A DNA stretch of 64,000 nt from the NCBI RefSeq assembly GCF_003634105.1, contig NZ_RBIQ01000014.1, positions 24,948 to 88,947 on the forward strand, read 5' to 3'. The stretch is from Maribacter vaceletii. GTDB taxonomy: Bacteria > Bacteroidota > Bacteroidia > Flavobacteriales > Flavobacteriaceae. Below the pieces are notes generated by a model, which was not told the DNA's origin, did not search any database, and was given only the letters and a program-made list of their open reading frames with translations. Both the position numbers and the translations under genes were made by a program. Shown here one piece after another: positions 18,885 to 28,600 of the stretch; within the stretch, counting starts at the first letter, position 1, and every line of letters begins with the position of its first letter.

Positions 18885-19406
18885 ATGAAAAAAATATTTT
18901 TTATACTCTTTATTTCTATAACTACTTATGGTTATACACAAGAATTTAATACAGGAACAAATGTTATTAATGCAGGCATTGGTTTTGGAGGTAGTTTTGG
19001 AAACTACACAACTTCTTCCCAAAGTCCTAGCTTTAGCGCTACTTATGAAAGAGGTGTATGGGATTTACCAGGTCCAGGAGTTGTAAGTTTAGGTGCTTAC
19101 TTAGGTACTAAAAGCTATAAATACAACTATACTTTTGGAAATGAAAAATGGAATTATACTATTATTGGTGTTCGTGGAGCATACCATTATACCGGATTAG
19201 AAATAAAAAATTTAGATATTTATGCAGGAGCTATGCTCTCTTACAACATACTTTCATATAGCGGAAACACAGGAAATTATGGTAGCAAACCTAGCGGAAC
19301 TGCTTTTGCAGGCGGTAGGTGGTATTTTACTAAAACTTTTGCAGGTTTTGTAGAGGCTGGTTATGGTGTAGCATATATAAACCTTGGGGCATCTATAAGG
19401 TTTTAA
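18885..19406 (+). CDS. Small outer-membrane beta-barrel protein
   Basis: A 173-residue protein with a signal peptide (MKKIFFILFISITTYGYTQ). Alternating Gly/aromatic strands follow, typical of an eight-stranded outer-membrane barrel, for example AGIGFGGSFGNY, YTIIGVRGAYHYTG, AFAGGRWYFTK and YGVAYINLGASIRF, ending in Phe. It has no enzyme motif. It follows the small lipoprotein gene and may anchor or expose it; that is inference from position. Confidence 0.8.
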   Translation: MKKIFFILFISITTYGYTQEFNTGTNVINAGIGFGGSFGNYTTSSQSPSFSATYERGVWDLPGPGVVSLGAYLGTKSYKYNYTFGNEKWNYTIIGVRGAYHYTGLEIKNLDIYAGAMLSYNILSYSGNTGNYGSKPSGTAFAGGRWYFTKTFAGFVEAGYGVAYINLGASIRF

Positions 19407-19456
19407 ATTTACAAGAACTTATTAAGTGAAATCCTGTTCTTTTTAAGATAGAAAAA

Positions 19457-20683
19457 ATGAAAAAAATAATAGCACTTTCATGTTTACTAATTTCAATTTC
19501 TTTTCAGAATTGTAGTGATATTACAAACCTTGATGAAGAAGAACAGGAACAAAACGATAAAGATGTAAAACAGGAGTTAGAAGACACCTCTAATCTCCCC
19601 TTTAAAGTAAAATGGTCTATAAATAGAACTGAACAGCAAATACAACACGCTTTTAGGAGTTTTCTTCACGTATCAGACAATGGTTTATATTATTATAATC
19701 CCGTAGGAGAAAATGGATTCTTAAGACTTAATAAAGAAACTGGAGCAAGTATATGGGCTATACAAGACGAAACTTCTTTTCCTCCTTACGCCTTAAAAAA
19801 AGTTGAAAATTATTTATGGGTATTAGCTTTAGATATAAATGACCCTACACTTTTAAAAATAAACCCTGAAAATGGTTCTGTATTATTCTCAAGAAAATCT
19901 GGAGTGTATCCTTCTATTGAATCTAATAACTCTTGGTTTGGATTAAGAAAAAAGTCTACCGCACTATTTAATATGGAACTAGAAACAGGAAATGATATTG
20001 CAGTTTGCGATGAATTTAAGCTTCATATTATTAGAAACTTCCTTGCTAAGGATAATCAATTGGTCTTAATGGATACCAATAGAAGACTACTCTCTATAAA
20101 CCCAAATACTTGTTCTATTTTTTGGGAAATTCCAGAATGGGATGAAGCAAACTATGGACACCTTAATTATTTTTCTTTCGCAGTAGATTTAGGCTCCAAA
20201 ATTTTAAGCACAGGTGCAAGTTATTTTATTATTCGCTCTCCCATTACCGGTGAAGCTGAATTTAAATATCCATTAGATGCTGCCAATAATCTTAAAATTT
20301 CACATATGCTTCATGACAAAAATAAAAATGTCTTATTTTTTCATGATAATATTACTGGAAAAGTCTTTGCTTTTAATTGGCTTACTAAAACTATAATTTG
20401 GGAGTCTGAAATACAAAACAGAGAAGTTGGCCAATTATTTTTAGTCTCTAATAGATTGTTTTTGTATAGTAAAAACAACAACCTATATGAGATTAACACA
20501 GAAAAGGGTAATACTATTTCTGAAAAAGAAATAAAGGTTCTACTCCCTTTTGAAGTTGCTACTGTTTCTTATGCAGTTAATAAATTAGAAGATAGTTATG
20601 GTGAAGAATATTTTAGAATATCTGGTGATGAAATTTATTATACTACAGAAAAAAGTACCGTAGTATCTGCAAGACTAGAATAA
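19457..20683 (+). CDS. Lipoprotein with PQQ-like beta-propeller
   Basis: A 408-residue lipoprotein: MKKIIALSCLLISISFQNC with lipobox Cys at 19, an acidic Glu/Asp/Gln linker, then repeated propeller blades. The blades include ETGASIWAIQD, INPNTCSIFWEIP, GKVFAFNWLTKTIIWES and INTEKGNTISEKE. PQQ-like propellers are usually interaction scaffolds in such lipoproteins; no catalytic PQQ site is visible. It lies 50 bases after the barrel gene and ends 2 bases before the convergent DUF922 gene. It is probably the last member of the envelope cluster. Confidence 0.8.
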   Translation: MKKIIALSCLLISISFQNCSDITNLDEEEQEQNDKDVKQELEDTSNLPFKVKWSINRTEQQIQHAFRSFLHVSDNGLYYYNPVGENGFLRLNKETGASIWAIQDETSFPPYALKKVENYLWVLALDINDPTLLKINPENGSVLFSRKSGVYPSIESNNSWFGLRKKSTALFNMELETGNDIAVCDEFKLHIIRNFLAKDNQLVLMDTNRRLLSINPNTCSIFWEIPEWDEANYGHLNYFSFAVDLGSKILSTGASYFIIRSPITGEAEFKYPLDAANNLKISHMLHDKNKNVLFFHDNITGKVFAFNWLTKTIIWESEIQNREVGQLFLVSNRLFLYSKNNNLYEINTEKGNTISEKEIKVLLPFEVATVSYAVNKLEDSYGEEYFRISGDEIYYTTEKSTVVSARLE

Positions 20684-20685
20684 AA

Positions 20686-21210
20686 CTACTTCAAAGCCTC
20701 TCTTATTTTTTTATTCCAACGTAGTTGTTCTTCTAGGTCTCTAGAAAAATTAGTTTCTTTATCATAAAGGTTTTGATAGCTATTAAGCTCGGCCATAACC
20801 ACATTATAAATAGACTTTACCTCTTTTTTTAAACTACCATGGGTAAAGGTTGTAGCATCTAGTTTTCTCTTTAATTTTCGAGCATAAAGTTCAGAAATAT
20901 CAAAATGTAATTGCTCATGACTCAAAATAAGAGAATCACACAATGAAGGATTGTACCAAGATTTTTTAGGGTAAAAATAAGCACTAACAATAAAACTTAC
21001 ATTTAGCTCACCTCTTATTCTCTGAGCAGAGTATTTATAAGTAACACCACTAGCGGTTGTTGCAGCCGCTCTACTATGTAAAGGAATCTTTCCTTTAAAA
21101 TTTTCCCAGGTTAACTTATTGTTCGAATCCCAAAGAATAGTAGTGTAATCTTGTGCACTTAATATAGATACACTAAAAAATATTAATATAAAAAATCTTA
21201 GTACATCCAA
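20686..21210 (-). CDS. DUF922 secreted putative zinc protease
   Basis: A 174-residue protein with a signal peptide (MDVLRFFILIFFSVSILSAQ), recognised as DUF922. It has WDSNNKLTWENFKGKIP near the N-terminus and the HExxH zinc motif in LILSHEQLHFDISELYARKL. Members are predicted periplasmic metallopeptidases, without a known substrate to my knowledge. It lies 27 bases downstream of the LysM protein gene on the same strand, so it may act in the same envelope process. Confidence 0.82.
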   Translation of the reverse strand: MDVLRFFILIFFSVSILSAQDYTTILWDSNNKLTWENFKGKIPLHSRAAATTASGVTYKYSAQRIRGELNVSFIVSAYFYPKKSWYNPSLCDSLILSHEQLHFDISELYARKLKRKLDATTFTHGSLKKEVKSIYNVVMAELNSYQNLYDKETNFSRDLEEQLRWNKKIREALK

Positions 21211-21237
21211 TTGTATATGTTGTTTTATTGCAAACTA

Positions 21238-23400
21238 TTACTCTTCTTTAATTTGTTTTATTCGCATATCATCATAACTCATAATATAAGATGCGTTATT
21301 ATAATAGCCCTGATTTCCTTTCTTAACATAATTAAAACTATTACCATTATACTCTGTAGACCCAACAACTTTTGAAACAGCAAATAAATTATTCTTATAG
21401 GCTAATTTTAATAAAATATCATACGTTAAATCAAACCCTCTTACCGCGTATTTATCTGGAGTATCTCCAAATCTTTTTCTATACTGTTTTACAAAAGAAT
21501 TAGTTGAGATTTCTTTATATGCAGAAGGGTATGTAAAATTCAAATTAGATAAATGTACATTCGAAATAACATCATTTTCAAATCCTTTATTTCTATTTGT
21601 TGTAAACATTTTTACACTTACATCTTTCGTATTTATTGAATTTAAGATAGAGCTTACACTAGATATTAATTTAGGGTTAGCAGTTTCTACAAATACCCAG
21701 TTCCCCACTTCTTCTGAAAATAATGCTGTAAGTTTTTCTATATTAATTGCTACATTTTTCTTTTCCTCTTTTATTTCTACAATTTTAGCTTCTGGAAATC
21801 TTGTTACTATTTTATCTTCTATAGATTTATTATCCCCATCTGCTATTACTATAATATTTTCATCATCAACTTTCTTTTCTAAATATACAAGCATACGCTC
21901 CCTTTGAACTTCATCCGAAGGATAAGAAAAGAAAACATTATTATGACCCATATTATTTTTAACTGGAAAAGGTGCTACTACTGGAACATTACTTCTATTA
22001 GCCTGACTACAAACCTCTTTTAATGAAGCCCCATCTATAGGGCCAATAACTGCAGAATAGTCTTCCAAATTTTCTGCATTTAAGATATCTTTTGTTTTTT
22101 GTAAATCTAACTGATTATCTAGGGTTTTTACATCTACAGTTACACCTAACTTCTTTAAAGAATCTAACGCAACAAGAGCTCCAGAATATAACCCTAAACT
22201 GTATTTTAAATCGTTTCTAGAGCTAATTTTCTTAATTGCATCTTGTTTATTAGACACATCTACCTTATCTAACCTAAAAGGCAAAAGAAATAAAATTTTG
22301 GAAGTATTACCTACAACAATACTATCCAAAAGATTCATTTTATCTAAAACTAACGAATTCTTTACTTCAAAATCTCCGGTTTGACTTTTAGGGAGTTTTA
22401 ATACCATACCAGCTTTTAATCCATCTTTTAAATCTGGATTTAAAACTAGTAATTCTCTATAACTAACCCCTAATTTACGAGTTAAAGAAAATTCTGTTTG
22501 TTTTGGTTTTACTACATAAAATATGTAGTTGTCTGTATTTACAACACCTGAATCAACTTTCTTTTCAGGAATACGAAGAACCATCCCTTCTTTTAACCCC
22601 CCTCGTTCTTTAATTTCTGGGTTTAGAGTAATTAATTCTTCTGAGGTAAAACCAAATTTTTTCTCTAAGCTATAAAAAGTTTGTCCGGCAGGAACGGTAT
22701 AGGATTTATACAATTGTACTTGTTGCCCTCCTACACTACTACCTGCTATTTTAGGTAATTTTAACTCGCTTCCTTCTGCTAAATGCGTATTATTTTTAGA
22801 AAGTCTAGGATTTAACACTATTAAACTATCTATAGTAATACCGTATTTATGGGCTATACTCCAACGGGTATCTTTTGCAGAAACAAGATACGTTTCATAA
22901 TCATCCTCATTAATTTTAATTTCTGTAGGTTTTACTCTTTTGTATTTTGGAATACGCAAAACCATCTTCTTTTTTAAGGTAGATGCATAAAGAGAAGGGT
23001 TATATTTTTTTATAAGTTCCTCTGTAATATGAAAACGTTTAGCAATACCGTATAAAGTTTCTTTCTTGCGAACTTTATAGCTAGTAAAACCTATTGGTTC
23101 TTCTTGCACAGGGTTTTCATCCTTCTCTACTGTTGTTCTTGTCTTTGTTTTTGCTACCTGTTCTACTCTTTTTGGGCTTAAAGGAATAACTAAAATAGTA
23201 CTTTTTACAAGTGGTTTATTTTTTTGCAATTCTTTATTATAAGTAAGAATATCATCTTGGGAAACTTTATATTGCTTAGCAATAGTTTCTAAAGATTCTC
23301 CTCTTTTAACAGCATGCGTTGTAAATTTTTGAGCATTAATAGTATTTCCTATTAAGACAAAAATGATTGCAAAAAAAATGTTTTTAAGTTCTAACTTCAT
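21238..23400 (-). CDS. Five-LysM protein fused to a periplasmic-binding fold
   Basis: About 720 residues. After a signal peptide (IFFAIIFVLIGNTINAQ) come five LysM peptidoglycan-binding repeats (about 28-340), such as HAVKRGESLETIAKQYKVS and YKVRKKETLYGIAKRF. Then comes a C-terminal type I periplasmic-binding domain (about 370-715, ILFLLPFRLDKV, AVIGPIDGASLKEVC, YAVRGFDLTYDILL). The frame can start at 23412, overlapping guaA, but the Met at 23400 leaves the guaA stop free. The layout recalls LpoA, whose binding-protein-like domain activates a penicillin-binding protein; that comparison is inference. It lies directly after guaA. Confidence 0.85.
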   Translation of the reverse strand: MKLELKNIFFAIIFVLIGNTINAQKFTTHAVKRGESLETIAKQYKVSQDDILTYNKELQKNKPLVKSTILVIPLSPKRVEQVAKTKTRTTVEKDENPVQEEPIGFTSYKVRKKETLYGIAKRFHITEELIKKYNPSLYASTLKKKMVLRIPKYKRVKPTEIKINEDDYETYLVSAKDTRWSIAHKYGITIDSLIVLNPRLSKNNTHLAEGSELKLPKIAGSSVGGQQVQLYKSYTVPAGQTFYSLEKKFGFTSEELITLNPEIKERGGLKEGMVLRIPEKKVDSGVVNTDNYIFYVVKPKQTEFSLTRKLGVSYRELLVLNPDLKDGLKAGMVLKLPKSQTGDFEVKNSLVLDKMNLLDSIVVGNTSKILFLLPFRLDKVDVSNKQDAIKKISSRNDLKYSLGLYSGALVALDSLKKLGVTVDVKTLDNQLDLQKTKDILNAENLEDYSAVIGPIDGASLKEVCSQANRSNVPVVAPFPVKNNMGHNNVFFSYPSDEVQRERMLVYLEKKVDDENIIVIADGDNKSIEDKIVTRFPEAKIVEIKEEKKNVAINIEKLTALFSEEVGNWVFVETANPKLISSVSSILNSINTKDVSVKMFTTNRNKGFENDVISNVHLSNLNFTYPSAYKEISTNSFVKQYRKRFGDTPDKYAVRGFDLTYDILLKLAYKNNLFAVSKVVGSTEYNGNSFNYVKKGNQGYYNNASYIMSYDDMRIKQIKEE

Positions 23401-23402
23401 AT

Positions 23403-24935
23403 TTATTCCCATTCTATAGTTGCAGGTGGCTTAGAGCTAATATCATATACTACTCTATTTACACCTCTTACTTTATTTATTATATCGTTAGATGTTTTTT
23501 GCAAAAATTCATAAGGTAAATTTACCCAATCTGCCGTCATACCATCTGTACTTTCTACAGCACGTAAAGCTACACATTTTTCATAGGTACGCTCATCTCC
23601 CATAACACCTACACTATTTACGGGTAAAAGCATAGCTCCTGCCTGCCAAACCTTATCATATAAACCCCATTCTTTTAATCCGTTCACAAAAATAGCATCT
23701 ACTTCTTGTAAAATAGAAACTTTTTCTGGAGTTATATCTCCAAGTATACGTATTGCTAATCCAGGGCCTGGAAAAGGGTGTCTTCCCAATAATTCCGGGT
23801 CTATCCCCATACTCGCACCTACTCTACGAACCTCATCTTTAAATAACATTCGTAATGGCTCTACCACGTCTAACTTCATATAATCTGGCAAACCACCTAC
23901 ATTATGATGACTTTTTATAGTTGCTGAAGGTCCTCCTGTTGCGGATACAGATTCTATAACATCTGGATAAATAGTTCCTTGAGCTAACCATTTTGCATCT
24001 TCTACTAGATGAGATTCATCATCAAAAACTTCTATAAAAACTCTTCCTATTATTTTTCGTTTCTTTTCTGGATCATTCTCTCCTGCTAGTTCATCCAAAA
24101 AACGTGCCGAAGCATTTACTCCTTTTACATTTAACCCCATTCCTTCATACTGCGTTAATACACTTTGGAATTCATTTTTACGTAAAAGCCCATTATCTAC
24201 AAAAATACAATATAGGTTTTCACCTATTGCTTTATGTAAAAGAACCGCTGCAACAGTAGAATCTACCCCACCAGACAGTCCTAGTATTACTTTATCATCC
24301 CCTATTTTTTCTTTTAACTCTGAAACAGTGGTATCTACAAAAGCATCTGGAGTCCAGGTTTGTGCTAAACCAGCTATTTTAACTAAAAAATTCTCTAGTA
24401 ACAATTTACCATCTTTAGAATGGTATACTTCTGGATGAAACTGAATAGCATATGTATCTTCGCCTTCAATTTTATATGCCGCATTCTCTACATCATGTGT
24501 GCTTGCTAATTTCTTTGCATTTGTTGGTAATTCCTTAATAGTATCACTATGACTCATCCAAACTTGACTACCTTCTGATATGTTTTCTAAGAATAATTCA
24601 TCCTTTTCTACAAAAGATAAATTTGCTCTACCATATTCTCTTGTATTTGAAGGCGCAACATTTCCGCCTCCAAAATGTGCTAAATATTGCGCTCCATAAC
24701 ATACTGCTAAGAGTGGTTTTTTTCCTCTAATCTCAGATAAATCCGGATGCGGAGCATCTTCTGCTCTTACAGAAAATGGAGATCCTGAAAGAATCACAGC
24801 TTTATATCCGGAAAGGTCTTTTGGAAGGTTATTATAAGGTTTTATTTCACAGAAAATATTTAGTTCTCTAACTCTTCTAGCGATAAGTTGTGTATACTGA
24901 GAACCAAAATCTAATATTAGGACGTTATTTTGCAT
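23403..24935 (-). CDS. guaA: GMP synthase (glutamine-hydrolysing)
   Basis: About 510 residues. It converts XMP, glutamine and ATP to GMP. The N-terminal class I amidotransferase domain begins [20 protein letters not shown] and has the nucleophile in [17 protein letters not shown] and the His-Glu pair in QFHPEVYHS. The ATP pyrophosphatase domain has the P-loop [13 protein letters not shown], and the C-terminal dimerisation domain ends in PPATIEWE. A Met two codons earlier (24941) is possible, but a -7 box overlaps it. The next gene starts 2 bases after its stop. Confidence 0.97.
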   Translation of the reverse strand: MQNNVLILDFGSQYTQLIARRVRELNIFCEIKPYNNLPKDLSGYKAVILSGSPFSVRAEDAPHPDLSEIRGKKPLLAVCYGAQYLAHFGGGNVAPSNTREYGRANLSFVEKDELFLENISEGSQVWMSHSDTIKELPTNAKKLASTHDVENAAYKIEGEDTYAIQFHPEVYHSKDGKLLLENFLVKIAGLAQTWTPDAFVDTTVSELKEKIGDDKVILGLSGGVDSTVAAVLLHKAIGENLYCIFVDNGLLRKNEFQSVLTQYEGMGLNVKGVNASARFLDELAGENDPEKKRKIIGRVFIEVFDDESHLVEDAKWLAQGTIYPDVIESVSATGGPSATIKSHHNVGGLPDYMKLDVVEPLRMLFKDEVRRVGASMGIDPELLGRHPFPGPGLAIRILGDITPEKVSILQEVDAIFVNGLKEWGLYDKVWQAGAMLLPVNSVGVMGDERTYEKCVALRAVESTDGMTADWVNLPYEFLQKTSNDIINKVRGVNRVVYDISSKPPATIEWE

Positions 24936-24938
24936 GCG

Positions 24939-24946
24939 CAAAAATA
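24939..24946 (-). promoter_or_regulatory. -7 box directly before guaA
   Basis: TATTTTTG on the minus strand ends only 3 bases before the preferred guaA ATG, which would make the mRNA leaderless or nearly so. No TTG at the usual -33 distance is present, so this may be chance. Confidence 0.3.
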
Positions 24947-25045
24947 GTAATTTGAAAATTTTAAGAAAGCATCTTCAAAAGATATTTACATAAGTATTTT
25001 AAAATTTATTAAAAGAGACTTGATTTAAAAATTTAGTATAATAAA

Positions 25046-25071
25046 AAAGCTTAGGAACCACCCTAAGCTTT
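25046..25071 (-). terminator. Orphan terminator-like hairpin upstream of guaA
   Basis: AAAGCTTAGG pairs with CCTAAGCTTT around a 6-base loop. Only on the minus strand is it followed by a T run (TTTTTTAT). No minus-strand gene lies between it and the divergent gene at 25225, so it would end an unannotated transcript. Confidence 0.6.
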
Positions 25072-25224
25072 ACATCGAAATTAAAAACCAACCTAAACAC
25101 ATAAAATCATAAAGATTTTATATAAAATTCTTTTTCATAGGAATTTTTATATATAACAACTGAAAAAATAAAAACCCTACTTTATGAGATTTTTCTTACC
25201 TTTAAAGTAACTTAAAACAAATTT

Positions 25225-25770
25225 ATGACGAATCTCTATTTACAAGAAATTACGTCTGAATTAAAATTAGCATTAACAAAGAAAAACCACCCCCTAAAAT
25301 TTTGTGTTCTTGGTACTATTGATTCAGAAAATACTCCTCAATTAAGAATCATTGGGCTTAGAAAGTTTACAGATGATTTTAATTTTACTTTATATACCGA
25401 CAGGCGATCTGCCAAAGTATCTCAAATAACAAAAAATCCTAAGGTTAGTTTATTATTTTATCATCCTGTAAAAAAATTACAAATAAAAATTGAAGGAATT
25501 GCTAACGTTATTAAAGACTGCGGTTTATTAAAAGAACAGTGGTTAAAAATAAATGAAAAAGCAAAAAGAGATTATACCACAATGTTTGCTCCCGGTAGTA
25601 AAATAAACAGCCCTGAAGAAATAACATACCTTAAAGAAAAAAACTTTTTTTCTAGCATAGAAATAAAAGCAGAAACAATAGAATATTTAAAACTAAAAGA
25701 AACAAGTCATTTTAAAGTTCAATTTCATAAAGATATAAATGGGTGGGTTAGTGAATTTCTTGTTCCCTAA
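25225..25770 (+). CDS. Pyridoxamine 5'-phosphate oxidase-fold FMN-binding protein
   Basis: A 181-residue split-barrel protein of the PNPOx-like superfamily. Typical blocks are FCVLGTIDSENTPQLRIIGL, FTLYTDRRSAKVSQI and VSLLFYHPVKKLQIKIEG, which shape the FMN phosphate site. Family members bind FMN, heme or F420 and act as oxidases or general stress flavoproteins. It is close to the Alr4036-type branch rather than to true PdxH, since the C-terminal substrate region differs. It is a single gene, convergent with the decarboxylase gene, with 1 base between the stops. Confidence 0.82.
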   Translation: MTNLYLQEITSELKLALTKKNHPLKFCVLGTIDSENTPQLRIIGLRKFTDDFNFTLYTDRRSAKVSQITKNPKVSLLFYHPVKKLQIKIEGIANVIKDCGLLKEQWLKINEKAKRDYTTMFAPGSKINSPEEITYLKEKNFFSSIEIKAETIEYLKLKETSHFKVQFHKDINGWVSEFLVP

Positions 25771-25771
25771 A

Positions 25772-27142
25772 TTACTCCATAGTTTTTAAAATAGCATTTA
25801 TATCTTCCTCTGTAGTATCTGGGTTTATAAAACAAAAACGGGATACTGTCTCGAAAGTATCTCCTATTTTCCATTTTGTTGGTGTTACAAGTGCAAAACC
25901 TTCTTTATGGTTTTTATACGTCCAATCTCTATAATCATTAGGAGACCAACCCTTTCTCCGAAATAAAACGCAAGACAAACTAGGCTCCCTAACTAATTCT
26001 ACTATTGGATTTTTTGTAATTATTTCTCCAGCTAAATTAGCTAGTGCAATACCTTTTTCTACTGCAGATTTATACAAATCTGTTCCATGCATTGCTAAAG
26101 AAAACCACAGGGGTAACCCCCTTACTCTTCTTGTTAATTGAATTTGGTAGTCTGATGGATTAAAACCATGAGCTCCTTCATCTTTAAAAATATCTAAATA
26201 ACTTCCTTCTTGCGAATGTGCTTCTTTTGCTAATTCTGGGTTTTTATATATTACAGCACCACAATCATAAGGAGAAAATAACCATTTGTGAGGATCAATC
26301 GTAATACTATCTGCTTTTTCTATACCTTTAAATAAATGCCTAACAGAGTCTGCCGCTAAAGCACCACCGCCATATGCCGCATCTACATGAAACCAAAGGT
26401 TTTCTTTCTCACAAATATCTGCTATTCCATCTAAATCATCTATTATTCCTGCGTTTGTTGTTCCTCCTGTTGCAACGACAGAAAATAACCTTTTACGGTC
26501 TTCCTCATCTAAACCATTTATTGCATTCTTTAAATCGTATTTAGACATTAAGTCTTCTGTTGGCACTAGAAAAACATCTACATCTATAACTTTTGCCATA
26601 GTTTTAATTGAAGAGTGTGCTCCTATAGAAGTTATTATTAGCCCTTTTTTATTTAAATTCTTATCGTCTTTACGCCAGTTTTCTCTAGCAGCTACCATTG
26701 CAGATAAATTAGCAGCAGTACCACCACTTGTAAACACTCCAAAGGCTTTATTTGGCAAGCCTGTTAAAGAAACTAACCATTTCATAGCTTCGTTTTCTGC
26801 AAAAATACCGCCAGCTCCTTCCATCCAATAAGCACCATGTATACTAGACGCTGATGTAACCAAATCAAACATAATAGCAGCTCTTGTAGGTGCTGCAGGA
26901 ACAAATGCTAAATGTCTTGGGTGGTCTATTGGAACCGTAGCTTTAATTAAAACATCTTTAAATAAATTAAATGCATTTTCCCCTCCTATTCCTTCAGGTG
27001 TTATAGTTTCTCCTACTATTGCTCTTAGTTCTTCTTCTTTTTTGGGCTTCCCAAATTCTGGATTTGTTTTTGCTATCCTATCTATAGCATATTTTACAAC
27101 ATCCAATGTCATTTCAACTAAACCAATATCTATATTATGCAT
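25772..27142 (-). CDS. PLP-dependent group II decarboxylase
   Basis: A 456-residue fold-type I PLP enzyme like aromatic-L-amino-acid, glutamate or aspartate decarboxylases. The Schiff-base Lys is Lys286 in SITIDPHKWLFSPYDCG, PLP contacts lie in TSGGTAANLSAM and WFHVDAAYGGG, and the N-terminal HPRHLAFVPAAPT forms part of the substrate pocket. The actual amino acid cannot be told from sequence. A TAACTTTG box (27161-27168) lies 19 bases upstream. It is monocistronic by appearance, after a 75-base gap from the glycosyltransferase gene's stop. Confidence 0.87.
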   Translation of the reverse strand: MHNIDIGLVEMTLDVVKYAIDRIAKTNPEFGKPKKEEELRAIVGETITPEGIGGENAFNLFKDVLIKATVPIDHPRHLAFVPAAPTRAAIMFDLVTSASSIHGAYWMEGAGGIFAENEAMKWLVSLTGLPNKAFGVFTSGGTAANLSAMVAARENWRKDDKNLNKKGLIITSIGAHSSIKTMAKVIDVDVFLVPTEDLMSKYDLKNAINGLDEEDRKRLFSVVATGGTTNAGIIDDLDGIADICEKENLWFHVDAAYGGGALAADSVRHLFKGIEKADSITIDPHKWLFSPYDCGAVIYKNPELAKEAHSQEGSYLDIFKDEGAHGFNPSDYQIQLTRRVRGLPLWFSLAMHGTDLYKSAVEKGIALANLAGEIITKNPIVELVREPSLSCVLFRRKGWSPNDYRDWTYKNHKEGFALVTPTKWKIGDTFETVSRFCFINPDTTEEDINAILKTME

Positions 27143-27217
27143 ATTTTTAATTTAACTACTCAAAGTTAGTCTATTAGCTAGACCATTCCATGGGCAAACA
27201 AAAAAATAAAATTGTTA

Positions 27218-28582
27218 TTAATCTAAATAAAAACTTAGATTCTCTTTTTCTTTCCCAAAATCATCAATTCTATGAACTTCTTTTACTTCTATAGATTTTA
27301 AAGAGTCTGAATTAATTTTTACCACAACACGTTGCCCTTTTTTTTCTTTAGATTTTGGTAGTGTAAAATCGTCTAAAGACAAAACTTCTCTTCCTGGATT
27401 TAAAAACCTAATGTTACCTGCATAAGTAACATCTGGTAAAACCCATTGCTTATTCTTAAAATTAGTATTTAAGTCTTCCGAAATTTCATTAAAACTGTAA
27501 TGTACTGATGAAGGTATTTTAAAAACTTTTTCTATTGGCGTTCTTATAGTTTGTGCAAAAATTATAAAAAGAAAAAAAATGAAACCGTAATTCACATATT
27601 TATTTAGACCCTTTATTTTAACCAGAGATAATAAAAGAACTATATATGGAATAAACAAAGGTAAAAGCCACCTAGCATGTACCTTAACTGTATTCATACT
27701 TACAAATACCACCAATAGAACTAAGATTTGTGCTATAAACACATGCTTTAACCAACTACTCTCAACAATATTTACAATTGCATTTTTCTTCCAAAAAAGG
27801 AATCCAAAAAATAAAAATATAGGGAGAATTAAAATAATTATGCTTTTAAAAAAAGCTAAAAAACTTGAAATTACTGGTATTGTATTTTTATTATCTGTAT
27901 TTGTTTTTACAACAACACTCTTATGTAACTCATCAACAAAATAAGAACTAGAAAACAAGTCATAAAAATGAGGAAAAATAAGAATCACAATTAAGGCTAT
28001 AGTTCCTAGTATTCTTTTATTTAAAATTATTTTTTTTAATGAACTATTAAAAGGAATAGCTAAGAACAATGCTCCTAACATTAAAAAATAATTATACTTT
28101 GTTAAGATTCCTAAACTAATTACTAATCCTAATAGCACATAGTTAAAAGTAGATTTATTAGTAATTAAACGTTGTATAAAAATAAAAGTCAATACAACGG
28201 ATAAACACAATAGTGATGTATGTGATAACCTTCTAAAGGTAAAATCTATAAATACCGGCACTAAGGCTAATAGAATAACAGCTAAAGCTGCTTGTTCTTT
28301 ATTTTTTAGATATTGCTTTCCAAAAAAATACAGACTGCCTATTGTGCCACTAAATAATAAAGCGCGTAAAAATGAAAAAGAAAACTTAGTTACACCAAAT
28401 ACCTTATTCACAAGTATTTGTAACCAAGTATATAATGGTGGCTGATCATCATAAGTTAAACGCCACCATTGAGAATAAAATGCTTGTTCCGCATCTTCTA
28501 ACTCTAATGCAGCTTTCATGTAACTAATACAAATAATTGCTAATCCACTTAATAAAGCTAGTATTGTAACCTTCTTAAACAC
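27218..28582 (-). CDS. Membrane glycosyltransferase, GT39/ArnT-like
   Basis: A 454-residue polytopic protein with about ten membrane segments and a small C-terminal soluble domain (about 370-454). The first periplasmic loop has the acidic motif LEDAEQAFYSQWW and then DDQPPLYTWLQ. These are typical of GT-C fold transferases of family 39, which use polyprenyl-phosphate-linked sugars to modify proteins or lipid A. The acceptor is unknown. It lies 18 bases after bshC on the same strand and probably shares its transcript. Confidence 0.82.
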   Translation of the reverse strand: MFKKVTILALLSGLAIICISYMKAALELEDAEQAFYSQWWRLTYDDQPPLYTWLQILVNKVFGVTKFSFSFLRALLFSGTIGSLYFFGKQYLKNKEQAALAVILLALVPVFIDFTFRRLSHTSLLCLSVVLTFIFIQRLITNKSTFNYVLLGLVISLGILTKYNYFLMLGALFLAIPFNSSLKKIILNKRILGTIALIVILIFPHFYDLFSSSYFVDELHKSVVVKTNTDNKNTIPVISSFLAFFKSIIILILPIFLFFGFLFWKKNAIVNIVESSWLKHVFIAQILVLLVVFVSMNTVKVHARWLLPLFIPYIVLLLSLVKIKGLNKYVNYGFIFFLFIIFAQTIRTPIEKVFKIPSSVHYSFNEISEDLNTNFKNKQWVLPDVTYAGNIRFLNPGREVLSLDDFTLPKSKEKKGQRVVVKINSDSLKSIEVKEVHRIDDFGKEKENLSFYLD

Positions 28583-28600
28583 ATGATATATTTACACTTA

